64,000 nucleotides of DNA, taken from JAXGMQ01 sp040768585. GTDB lineage: Bacteria > Caldisericota > Caldisericia > JAAYUI01. The stretch covers positions 1,364,001 to 1,428,000 of the forward strand of contig JAXGMQ010000001.1 in NCBI GenBank assembly GCA_040768585.1, written 5' to 3'. The translations under genes were made by a program, and so were the position numbers. Numbering within the stretch: the stretch's first letter is position 1; each line of letters begins with the position of its first letter. Positions 55,901 to 63,095 of this stretch are shown in pieces. The notes beneath the pieces were generated by a model, which saw only the letters and a program-made list of their open reading frames with translations, was not told the origin of the DNA and did not search any database.

Positions 55901-58592
55901 AACATCATACAGCTACTGGCGTTTTGCCCAGCGAGCTGAGGATTACAGAGCACAGACATCGCCAATAAAACTCTTCCTTCAGGGACAGATTGACAAGACC
56001 GAAGGTTATGCTGACCTTGAGATCACATCATATCAGGACCTCTCTGGCTATAGAGACCTCGCAGCCTACATTGTTCTTGTTGAAAACAACGTTGAGTTTG
56101 CAGCTGTTAACGGAGAGGAAGAGCATCACCTCACAGTCATGAAGATGCTCCACGAGAAGGGTAAAGAGCCACCGCCAGAAAAGGGACACCTCGGAGACCC
56201 AATCGAGATTCCAGTTGACGAAACAATTCACAAGACCATGACGTTTGCGCTCCCACACATCGGACACGATTATGACTGGCTCACACAATACAAGAACTGT
56301 TTCCTTGTTGCTTGGATTCAAGACAACACAACGAAGGAAATCCTCCAGTCCACGATGTGCGACCTCAGGCAGCCACTTATCAGAAGGTTCACACTCACAC
56401 AGAAGGAATCAGACCTCGGCGTTCAGGCGGGTTCACTCTCCAAGCAGAGCTATGTTCTTACAAACCTCGGAAACGTGTGGATGGACTTTGAACTCGAGCT
56501 TGATCACAAGTCAGGCGAGGTGTGGGATAAGGTAGTTTCAGTCGACTCAGTGCCAAGTCAGGACAAGATTGGTCTCAGACTTCAGCCAATGCAGTCATCA
56601 GTTATTGATGTCGTCATTGATGTTCCACCAGATGTTGCTGAGGGCACAGAGAGCAACTACAAACTAATTGTGAATGAGATCTCTTCGGGTCTGTTTGATG
56701 AGATGGATATCGACCTTCTTGTCGAGCCGGCAAAGCCACCATCATTTGAAATCAAATCGGTCGGCACCTCGGTTGTTGAGGTAGCCCCAGGCCAGAGCAC
56801 ACAGTTCAAGGTGCTCGTTGACTCAATCAACGAGTATGACAATCCAGTTATGATGCAGCTTGGCACAGACACCTCAGACTTCTTTACAGCAACCTTTGAA
56901 CCTCCAAATGGCGTGCCGCCCTTCGAGTGCACAGTTTCGCTCAAAGCCTCTGATGAGATGGTTTTCAACGAGGATGGCTACAATGTCACAATCGTTGGTG
57001 TTGGTTCAAACTCAAGAGGAGAGACTTTTGAGAAAACCGCATCACTCAAGGCAAAAGCCAGAAAACTCGAAGTTGAACTGCTCCCTGAGAGACACATCAT
57101 CACATCATGCGCTGTTAACGAGATCTGCCGTCAGACTGAGGTTAAAGTCAACGTCAAGGGCGGACTTGAGGTCAAGGAAGCACTTCTTGATTTTGTCTAT
57201 GATGACCAGTATCTCGATGTCACCCATGTGTCGCTTGGTTCATATCTCACCCGCTATGGCGAGCAGCCAACATGGTCATATGAACACAGACCAGGTCGTA
57301 TAACCGTCTCAATCCGCAGAGAAGAATCAGCGGTTGCCGCTGACCAGGACGAGAACATTCTTGTAACCTTCACCATGAAGGCTGCCGGTGACAAAATAGT
57401 GATGGACAACATCAGAATAGGTCTTGAGAATGTTAGACTCACAGGTGATGTTGGCAACAAAATCATCACGATTTTGCATGATGATATTCTAAGTATCAGA
57501 AAAAACGCGAAACCACCGGAAGTTTTGATTGAAGCCCCAAAGAAAATCACCTCCCCATGGCCAACTGAAGAAGAAGCAAAAAGACGTCGTGAAGAGCACG
57601 ACCTCCAGTATGCCGATATGAAAACCAATGAATCATCGGTTTTCATCAAGGGCAAACTCAAATCCGAGGAGGGTTTGGCTCAACTTTCACTTTTTATCGG
57701 TGGTCACAGGGTAAGCAACATCGGTCAAGATGGTTCATTTGACTATACCTATCAACTTCGTGAGGGATTCAACAACATCGTTATCATCGCTCAGAACTTC
57801 ACGGGTGAGACCGATGCCATCAACCTCATTGTCTACCGTGACACATCTCCGCCAATGCTCACTGTCATTGAGCCAAACGAGAATCTTCTTGGACTCGATT
57901 ATTCAATGAAAACCCCAAAAAACACAATAGAGTTTATGGGCTACACAGACGCGGATGCGAAAGTGACAATCAAGGGTGAGGCTGTCAAGATTCAAGAAGA
58001 CAAATTCACAGAAGAAGCTGACAAGGTCTGGTATTTCCAGAAGAATGTCTCACTCGTTGAGGGCGAGAATATTATCGAGATCAAAGCTTGTGATGAGTTC
58101 AACAATTGTCGTTCGTACCAGTACAAGATCACTTATGAAAAGGGCGCTGTTCAGGAAATCATCATGGAGCTTTGGATTGATAAGCCAATCATTAAGATAA
58201 ACGGAATTGAGAATGCCCTTGATGCAGCTCCAGTCGTCTCATCACCACCGCTTCCTCCTGAGCTTGCCAACAACACATACATGCCAATCCGCGCTGTTGC
58301 TGAAGCTCTATATTGCAAGGTCGGCTGGGAAGGCACTGAGCGCAAGGTTACACTTACCCAGAACACACCAGACGGAGCATCAAAATTCGTTGAGCTTTGG
58401 ATTGCCAAACCAACAGCCAGAATCAATGGAGTTGAGACAAGAATCCACGCAACAGCCAACCTCTACCCGACAATCGTCAACAGCAGAACAATGCTTCCGC
58501 TTCGATTTGTTGCAGAAACTCTTGGCGCAGCAGTTGGCTGGGATGGCACGGAACGTAAGGTAACACTCACCTATCCAGACCCAGGTAAATAG
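52920..58592 (+). CDS. Giant secreted protein: NHL beta-propellers, Ig-like, Omp28-like, cohesin-like and stalk domains
   Basis: A 1,890-residue exported protein. A signal peptide (MKRILTIAVSLALLLSAFSG) leads to NHL-repeat beta-propellers (about 30-640; for example YVVDAGNHCVKVFDINGKYQ). An Ig/BACON-like domain follows (about 648-742), then a thioredoxin-fold domain of the Omp28 type with CQYC (C904, C907; about 890-1110). A cohesin-like beta-sandwich covers about 1400-1520 (LDFVYDDQYLDVTHVSLGS, then NILVTFTMKA). More Ig-like modules come next, and two copper amine oxidase N-like stalk domains end it (about 1750-1885). In cellulosomes, cohesins bind dockerins; two secreted proteases at 2121-5590 end in dockerins. 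The ATG at 52920 follows GAGG. A terminator lies 35 bp downstream. Confidence 0.85.
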   Translation: MKRILTIAVSLALLLSAFSGLVPGVTASESQQRLSDFGIKLVGGPSPAGAFAGPSWIANEGSRIYVVDELNVRVHAILKDGNPQYAFGLYGSHEKLITEPGGITCYQNKIYWVDRFYGKIVVRGNKTDDVIEDTELKAINPSTGKSYFVHPNGISAYKGLLYVANTGARNIVVIDTNDKFSSIIPTTDGENYTFIEPNGIAVNDDKIFVADTVAGKIFCFDKSGTFISSFGDGTSPYAIVALDNRVYVTDIRDNKVRVYSYEGADIDSFGSPGNGIGQISIPKGIAILDSKIYVSSFANNRVDVFKIDGTYSSTIGGDVKVESSFATPRALAISDGKIAIADTARSTILIYDRNAKFEVPTETTPYVGFVSEFGKRGTGEKELLRPVGVDFDSQENLYVVDAGNHCVKVFDINGKYQRTIGEWGMGNGRLNNPSDVVVVSSLNKIFVTDTGNNLIQVFSTTGEFLAQFGGFGSAPGQFIVPKGITSDGRKLLVADAANCRVQELTLDGTYIRHYGHKGRGEGMLFFPSDCAYDESGMVYVADTYNDRIVVFDNDSKMSWDYGRTGGPGRVNFFSVAGWENYEQDRIEHKEAKGYFTYPEAVVCDDQGVYVADTMNHRLQIIPYRPIFEFPRVDEAMFTPQRDQNVYFTVAPNNLDFGVLKVGSSSQKRIEIRNWTGGMLSGTISIEQNVPFVSVEPKNFVGDVIMVDVKVDTTGMAAGQEMTAKLTISTNKGVKEIPLSVIPSDAYGITLHPETNLFVEIDCQKPATLEIMVEPQNEYERNVSLTYAKPRKKCVVPEGEEEGKHPHRDVKNVDCNGFALTALNIEFSPSTIKLGNTNKTSLIMKPRGDLKPGIYEIVITLSAPGTENGEVQFSFVLLINPCTEPEVDKLVPRTLLTETFTAVWCQYCPFHREAQYRMADEYGYSQIIPIAYYCDADSDNSGMTQPEHHHRYRWYTQEGLPTTMFNGIQNFSEGDGPYERQDPPPDRLPDRKMSGTSYSYWRFAQRAEDYRAQTSPIKLFLQGQIDKTEGYADLEITSYQDLSGYRDLAAYIVLVENNVEFAAVNGEEEHHLTVMKMLHEKGKEPPPEKGHLGDPIEIPVDETIHKTMTFALPHIGHDYDWLTQYKNCFLVAWIQDNTTKEILQSTMCDLRQPLIRRFTLTQKESDLGVQAGSLSKQSYVLTNLGNVWMDFELELDHKSGEVWDKVVSVDSVPSQDKIGLRLQPMQSSVIDVVIDVPPDVAEGTESNYKLIVNEISSGLFDEMDIDLLVEPAKPPSFEIKSVGTSVVEVAPGQSTQFKVLVDSINEYDNPVMMQLGTDTSDFFTATFEPPNGVPPFECTVSLKASDEMVFNEDGYNVTIVGVGSNSRGETFEKTASLKAKARKLEVELLPERHIITSCAVNEICRQTEVKVNVKGGLEVKEALLDFVYDDQYLDVTHVSLGSYLTRYGEQPTWSYEHRPGRITVSIRREESAVAADQDENILVTFTMKAAGDKIVMDNIRIGLENVRLTGDVGNKIITILHDDILSIRKNAKPPEVLIEAPKKITSPWPTEEEAKRRREEHDLQYADMKTNESSVFIKGKLKSEEGLAQLSLFIGGHRVSNIGQDGSFDYTYQLREGFNNIVIIAQNFTGETDAINLIVYRDTSPPMLTVIEPNENLLGLDYSMKTPKNTIEFMGYTDADAKVTIKGEAVKIQEDKFTEEADKVWYFQKNVSLVEGENIIEIKACDEFNNCRSYQYKITYEKGAVQEIIMELWIDKPIIKINGIENALDAAPVVSSPPLPPELANNTYMPIRAVAEALYCKVGWEGTERKVTLTQNTPDGASKFVELWIAKPTARINGVETRIHATANLYPTIVNSRTMLPLRFVAETLGAAVGWDGTERKVTLTYPDPGK

Positions 58593-58626
58593 GTACACTC
58601 TAGTTCAAGTAAATAAGTTAAGTTAT

Positions 58627-58662
58627 GCCCACTCGACTAAATGGGGTTGGGTGGGCTTTTTT
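58627..58662 (+). terminator. Intrinsic terminator of the giant secreted protein gene
   Basis: GCCCAC (58627-58632) pairs with GTGGGC (58651-58656), followed by six T. Confidence 0.8.
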
Positions 58663-58962
58663 GTTTTACTGCATCTGTTCTGATTAACTCGGATTCCCAC
58701 ATTCTTGCTGTGAGATATCCTGCAGTATTTGTGGCTACTGAGAGCTGGTCTGTCAAAGGATATTTCAAGCCATTTTTTTGCAGTGTTCGGTATAGTTTCT
58801 TATAAATACCGAAAATTAGGAAATATTTAGTAACGCCCACATTTAAGCACACATTGCTAGTGCTCATTCTAATATTGTGAATAGTAAAAATACAATTATC
58901 AAATAATTTTTTATGTCTTTACCGATTTACTGCAATACAATGTTCATGGAAGGATGTGTAAT
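58663..58962. other. Gene-free interval with first copy of the conserved upstream block
   Basis: No gene. CAGTGTTCGGTATAGTTTC (58782-58800) resembles blocks before the next two paralogues (see 59309-59499). It lies about 181 nt before the first small gene's start. Confidence 0.5.
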
Positions 58963-59181
58963 ATGATAAAGATCGACTTTAAGGGTAAAGAGATTACCTG
59001 GGGGACCGATACTACGATGGAAAAGCTTGCCCATGAAGGCAAACACGCCATCGTGTTTCATTCCAAGAACCACTCCAGGCATGATTTTGTAAAATTCGCA
59101 AGTGAGGAAATAAGAGATGGAGAAGCAAGGAGAGTCGAGAAGATTCTTGGTGAAAAAGGAATCACTAAAATATGGAATTGA
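58963..59181 (+). CDS. Small protein, first of three tandem paralogues, unknown family
   Basis: A 72-residue soluble, basic-acidic protein. It opens MIKIDFKGKEITW, contains a central strand pair (KHAIVFHSKN and HDFVKFASEE) and ends in a charged helix (EARRVEKILGEKGI). I do not recognise a family. The start at 58963 is chosen over ATG 58954 because AAGGA touches the latter; the same spacing rule picks the starts of both paralogues. The gene is followed by a 10-bp stem-loop (59225-59254). It looks like a small beta-beta-alpha protein. Confidence 0.75.
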   Translation: MIKIDFKGKEITWGTDTTMEKLAHEGKHAIVFHSKNHSRHDFVKFASEEIRDGEARRVEKILGEKGITKIWN

Positions 59182-59224
59182 TAAATTACGGTTTATAGTT
59201 GATGCTACGAGTTTTGTACAATCT

Positions 59225-59254
59225 CCTCTCTCCAGCCTTCGCATTGGAGAGAGG
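59225..59254 (+). other. Stem-loop after the first small paralogue
   Basis: CCTCTCTCCA (59225-59234) and TGGAGAGAGG (59245-59254) form a perfect 10-bp stem without a T-run. The second and third paralogues are also followed by CCTC/GAGG-type stems (near 59760-59788 and 60307-60345). Confidence 0.6.
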
Positions 59255-59308
59255 TAAATGTTGACCACTTTTCCTAATCGGGGTTATTTACTAAAGTCTC
59301 TTGAGTTG

Positions 59309-59499
59309 AGTATTCGGTAAAGTTTCCTAATTATCCTTGTTTCATTGGTTTTTGAAAATACCGTCGTACAGACAGACTTTCAAGTATGTTGAAGATGCTT
59401 ATGCTGATATTGTCATTAATAATAATACAATACACACATGTTTCATCTATATGATTTGTCATTTATTGGTGTACAATTTTCTTTGAAAGGATGTGTACT
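59309..59499 (+). repeat. Conserved upstream region of the second paralogue
   Basis: This stretch shares blocks at identical distances with 59851-60041: TTCGGTAAAGTTTCCTA versus TTCGGTAAAATTTCCTA (about 190 nt before each start), and ATAATAATACAATACA at exactly 81 nt before each start (59419-59434; 59961-59976). The latter contains a TACAAT -10-like box. The repeat unit including the gene is about 542 bp. Confidence 0.75.
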
Positions 59500-59733
59500 T
59501 TGAATATCAAAATTGATTTCGGCGACAGGAAAATCGTTTGGAAGCCTGATACTACATTAAGAAGTTTGTATTATCAAGGTAAGCCTTCCATCATGTTCTA
59601 TTCAAACACGGATAAAGAGGAGGAGTATGTAAAATTCCATGACGAAAAAACTAGAAATAGGGAGTTAAGAAGGGTTGAGAAGATTCTTAATGATAATGGA
59701 ATCTCTAAAGATGGATTCAATAACAACGCTTGA
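59500..59733 (+). CDS. Small protein, second of three tandem paralogues, unknown family
   Basis: A 77-residue paralogue starting at TTG 59500 (NIKIDFGDRKIVWKPDTT), placed 9 nt after GAAAGGATGTG as in the first copy. The same core follows: KPSIMFYSN, then EEYVKFHDEKTRNRELRRVEKIL and NDNGIS. It has a short extra tail (KDGFNNNA). The middle differs most from its paralogues (charged DKEEE in place of the H/R-rich part), so the copies have diverged there while the ends are kept. Confidence 0.75.
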   Translation: MNIKIDFGDRKIVWKPDTTLRSLYYQGKPSIMFYSNTDKEEEYVKFHDEKTRNRELRRVEKILNDNGISKDGFNNNA

Positions 59734-59850
59734 TGGCCGTTGTTTAGGGTTTCACATAACCTCCCCTTTTGTACAGGAGAGCGGGAGGTATGGATGAGTA
59801 TCATTTCTTCTCTCCTTGATTTTATTGGATAAAGAGGATCTTCCATGTCA

Positions 59851-60041
59851 AGTGTTCGGTAAAATTTCCTAGATAACTCATTGCGAAGCGTTTTAGTATA
59901 CATGCTGCAATAGTCTGGCTTGCATATGCGTTGTTCAGCAGTATTTAGATATTCTGAATTATAATAATACAATACAGCCATGTTTTTTCTATATCAATTG
60001 TCATTTACCGGTGTAACATGTTATCCATAAGGAGGTGTAGC
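59851..60041 (+). repeat. Conserved upstream region of the third paralogue
   Basis: Partner of 59309-59499: same blocks, same distances to the start codon. Conservation of non-coding sequence at fixed spacing suggests a regulatory region duplicated with the gene. Confidence 0.75.
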
Positions 60042-60278
60042 GTGTATTTTAAAATTGACTTTAGAGGTAAGAAGATTACTTGGAGACCGGATACTGTTAT
60101 GAAGGGTGTATTATACGAAGGTAAGTCTGCTATCGCTTTCCATTCTAAGAATCAGACGCGACATGAATACATTAAGTTCCCAAGTGAGAAGGTAAGAGAC
60201 AGTGAGTTGAAAAGGGTTGAGAAGATTCTCAGTGATAAGGGTATCACGAGAGAGGGGATTGATAATATCAGTGCATAG
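60042..60278 (+). CDS. Small protein, third of three tandem paralogues, unknown family
   Basis: A 78-residue paralogue that starts at GTG 60042 (YFKIDFRGKKITWRPDTV) after AAGGAGGTG. It keeps the core: GKSAIAFHSKN, HEYIKFPSEKVRDSELKRVEKIL, SDKGI. The consensus of the three is x-K-I-D-F-x-x-K-x-I-x-W-x-x-D-T, then G-K-x-x-I-x-F-x-S-N/K, then V/I-K-F-x-x-E-x-x-R-x-x-E-x-x-R-V-E-K-I-L. Aromatic and charged positions are well kept, so the protein is under selection. No function can be given. A stem-loop follows. Confidence 0.78.
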   Translation: MYFKIDFRGKKITWRPDTVMKGVLYEGKSAIAFHSKNQTRHEYIKFPSEKVRDSELKRVEKILSDKGITREGIDNISA

Positions 60279-60529
60279 TAAATGATCATGGTTTTTTGTA
60301 ACGAGACCCCCCCTTTTTTTCTACCCATGTGTAGTTTGAAAGGGGATGGTTATCGCTTAAGATTGCAGTAGATGTCAACCTTTATATTTGCCCGATAAAA
60401 TAAGCTGGTTCTTATATATAAAAAGCAAACAGATTTATACCGACAAAAAACAACCTACAAAATATTGGACGTCGAATGCATTGCCATTCCGATGATAGCA
60501 CTGATCTCTGACGGAAGCCGCATGCTAAA

Positions 60530-60826
60530 TCAAATTGTAACCAAACTTATGACGAAGACACCTTTTAAATTATTACCAAAGAACTCTTTCAATGTCATGT
60601 ATTTCTTTGTGGTAAACACAGCCTTCACCCTATCTCCATATGGAAATGAGTTGGCAACCTTGCCGCTGAATGGAGAAAATACGTTTGAACCAAATGCCTT
60701 TACTGTATCAATTAATGGGTTGATTTTTTTTGCAACCTTCAACACAGCGCTTCTCTCACTGTCTGACTTTACAACGGAGCTACGACTCCTGCCGTCAATG
60801 GTAACATCTATTATGTATTTATTCAC
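60530..60826 (-). CDS. Small hypothetical protein
   Basis: A 98-residue protein on the minus strand. GGAGGG lies about 4 nt before the GTG start (NKYIIDVTIDGRSRSSVVKS), which decides the strand: an overlapping plus-strand frame has no ribosome site. A beta-strand pair is followed by a helix (SAVLKVAKKINPLIDTVKAFG), then YGDRVKAVFTTKKYMTLKEFF. I do not recognise it. It is near, but not clearly related to, the three tandem paralogues. Confidence 0.65.
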   Translation of the reverse strand: MNKYIIDVTIDGRSRSSVVKSDSERSAVLKVAKKINPLIDTVKAFGSNVFSPFSGKVANSFPYGDRVKAVFTTKKYMTLKEFFGNNLKGVFVISLVTI

Positions 60827-61106
60827 TATCCCTCCACACTTTAATATACAATGATTATTATCGAATACAACGAAATGTAGAATTTATCAATATTATCGCT
60901 CATCATAATGTCTATGCACGCAAGAGATTCCATTTATGCAGATGTTTTTGGTGTTTTGTGAGACAATGTATTCTAGATGGGAAGCCGCTATTTTTTTCGA
61001 TTGAGAATTGTTTTTTCTAGGAGGGTATCTGATACCTGTAAGCGTCTAGAGTAAATAAAGAAAGCAGAGCAGCCCAAAACCTAAATTTCAAGATAAAACA
61101 ACCCCA
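60827..61106. other. Gene-free interval before the hydrogenase maturation gene end
   Basis: A+T-rich, no ORF with a start signal. It holds the divergent start of the small protein and the downstream flank of the hydrogenase operon. No terminator hairpin is clear. Confidence 0.4.
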
Positions 61107-61580
61107 TTAAAGCCCAAATATCCGCTTTGCTATCTCATGCGCCGCTCTGGGTATGACAGCCTCAACTTGTGGCGAAATAGGGTCGTTAAAGTTGTGTGTG
61201 ACGTTAACCTCTACGGCGAAGATGTCCAACTTCTCTGGTACCTTGTGCCCCATTTTGTCGCCTAGTTTGAGAGCGGTTCCAAAATTGATGTCATGAAGGT
61301 TGCTGATGTGTCGAGTTTCGCGAAAATCCTCTGGGGTGAGAGCTATAAGAGTCCCAACCTCGTAACTGCCGCTCACGATTGAATCAATAAGCACAGCGTG
61401 GTCAAACCCATCAATCTGGTCGAGTAGGAGCAAACCACCTTGCCAAGCCTCTTGAAAGACCACATCACCGAGGGGTTTACTGGATGCGCTGTAGAGTTTC
61501 TCTACCTCTCTCATAATAAGCAACCCGACCCTGTCATCTCCCAGGATCGGGTTGCCAAGTCCGACTATAGTTGTCTTCAA
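61107..61580 (-). CDS. Hydrogenase maturation protease
   Basis: A 157-residue nickel-dependent endopeptidase of the HyaD/HybD/FrcD type, which removes the C-terminal peptide of the [NiFe] hydrogenase large subunit after nickel insertion. GLGNPILGDDRVGLLIMREV is the conserved N-terminal motif with the Asp/Glu nickel ligand, VLIDSIVSGSYEVGTL the second Asp, and HDINFGTALKLG the His. It follows the large subunit gene by one base and surely acts on it. The C-terminus lies at the end of the operon. Confidence 0.93.
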   Translation of the reverse strand: MKTTIVGLGNPILGDDRVGLLIMREVEKLYSASSKPLGDVVFQEAWQGGLLLLDQIDGFDHAVLIDSIVSGSYEVGTLIALTPEDFRETRHISNLHDINFGTALKLGDKMGHKVPEKLDIFAVEVNVTHNFNDPISPQVEAVIPRAAHEIAKRIFGL

Positions 61581-61581
61581 T

Positions 61582-63093
61582 TTACTCTAGTTCGTTCCTT
61601 TTGATTACTTCCTTGGAGCCATCACGCTTGATGAGTTCTATTTGCATTGGCATCTGTCCTGGCAATGAATGTGTTGCGCAGGAGAAGCATGGGTCGTAGC
61701 AGCGGAAGACCATCTCGATCATGTTGAAGATTCCTGGGGAAACCTCGCCGTTTTTGATGAGACCGCGTGCCACCTTGTCGGTGTCGATGCAGATTGCGCC
61801 GTGATTGAAAGCCGTTGCGACAATCAGGTTCACAGTCGTAACCATGCCATTCTCATCTGACCTGTAGTGATGGATGAGCGTGCCGCGTGGAGCCTCAACG
61901 ATACCCATTCCTTCACCTTTGTTGGTGGTTGGAATATTGCGAACGTGTGGGTCGAGAATGTCGTTGTTTTCAACGAGTTCTTTGAGCCTTTCGGCTGCGT
62001 AAAGTGTTTCGACGAGTCTTGCCCAGTGGGTAGCGAGAGTGAACTGCACAGGAGTTCCACCGAGGGTTGACATATATCTATCCCACTCAGCGTTGGCAAG
62101 TGGTGTTGCCATACCCTCTGAGACATTGAGTCTGGAAAGACAGGCAGCTCTGGCAAGCCCTGAATCTGGCCCGTCAACAAGACCCTTCCAGCCGACTTTG
62201 CGGAGGTACGGAAATTTGAGGTAAGACCATGGAAGTGGCTGTTCTGCAATCTCGTCGAGGTAATGAGCGGCGTCAAATTTCGCGAACTCCTTGCCCTTCT
62301 GGTCAACGACACGAACCTTGCCATCGTAGAAGTTCATGTGGTTATTCTCGTCAACCAAGCCCATATGGTAGCTATCGTGGCAGTAAAGGTCTTTGTTTGT
62401 GATGATGTCGAGGTATGTCTTGTTGGCAAGAACTATGTCATTGAAAATCTGGAGTGACTTCTGAGCGAAACCAACAAATGTCTTTGATTGCTCAAGAATC
62501 CAAGCCTGATCTTCTTTGGTGAGTGGCTTGCTGTTACCGCCTGGGAGACCGTGGACCGGGTGAGTGGCTCTTCCACCGATGCGCTCTTGAATCTTCTGTG
62601 CAAGAACACGTGTGTGAAGCACTTCTTTGCCAAGCTCAACACCGACTGCCTCGATAAGACCAACGACGTTGCGCTTCTCAACAGGGGCAGCTGGACCTAG
62701 CACGAAGTCTGGGGCGGCAAGAGCGTAGAAGTGTGAGACGTGCGAGTGAACCTGGTGGGCGCAGTATGCAGCCTCTCGAGCCATGAGCGCTGCCTTTGGT
62801 GGGGTGACATCAAACATCATGTCAAGCGCCTTTGTGGAGGCGAGGTGGTGTGCCCATGGGCAGATGCCGCAAAGTGCGGTTGTGATTCTGGGCATTTCCT
62901 CAACAGGTCTGCCCTTGCAGAATTCCTCAAAGCCGCGAAGCTCGACAACCTGGAAGTATGTCTCGTCAACATCACCCTTGTCATCAAGGAATATTTCAAT
63001 CTTTACGTGACCATCGAGTCTGGAGCCCGGAGCGATTGTGAGTTGTTTCTTGTCTGTTTTTTTCTTCTCGTCGAAAATGATTGGTTCTGCCAT
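61582..63093 (-). CDS. [NiFe] hydrogenase large subunit, group 3 type
   Basis: A 503-residue catalytic subunit. The N-terminal nickel-ligand motif is CGICPWAHHLA (C75, C78, H82-H83), and the C-terminal one is DPCFSCATH (C469, C472, H475). Cleavage after H475 would remove the last 28 residues, the job of the neighbouring protease. Other family motifs present are APGSRLDGHVKIEI and PRGTLIHHY. The sequence fits cytosolic, group 3 (MvhA-like or bidirectional) enzymes. It follows the small-subunit gene by 2 nt. It would oxidise or evolve H2 with NAD(P) or ferredoxin partners. No F420 genes are seen. Confidence 0.93.
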   Translation of the reverse strand: MAEPIIFDEKKKTDKKQLTIAPGSRLDGHVKIEIFLDDKGDVDETYFQVVELRGFEEFCKGRPVEEMPRITTALCGICPWAHHLASTKALDMMFDVTPPKAALMAREAAYCAHQVHSHVSHFYALAAPDFVLGPAAPVEKRNVVGLIEAVGVELGKEVLHTRVLAQKIQERIGGRATHPVHGLPGGNSKPLTKEDQAWILEQSKTFVGFAQKSLQIFNDIVLANKTYLDIITNKDLYCHDSYHMGLVDENNHMNFYDGKVRVVDQKGKEFAKFDAAHYLDEIAEQPLPWSYLKFPYLRKVGWKGLVDGPDSGLARAACLSRLNVSEGMATPLANAEWDRYMSTLGGTPVQFTLATHWARLVETLYAAERLKELVENNDILDPHVRNIPTTNKGEGMGIVEAPRGTLIHHYRSDENGMVTTVNLIVATAFNHGAICIDTDKVARGLIKNGEVSPGIFNMIEMVFRCYDPCFSCATHSLPGQMPMQIELIKRDGSKEVIKRNELE

Positions 63094-63095
63094 GA

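Noticed and set aside
60465..60854. A 129-codon plus-strand reading frame
   Set aside because: It overlaps the minus-strand gene at 60530-60826, which has a GGAGGG ribosome site and a coherent protein. The plus frame has neither.
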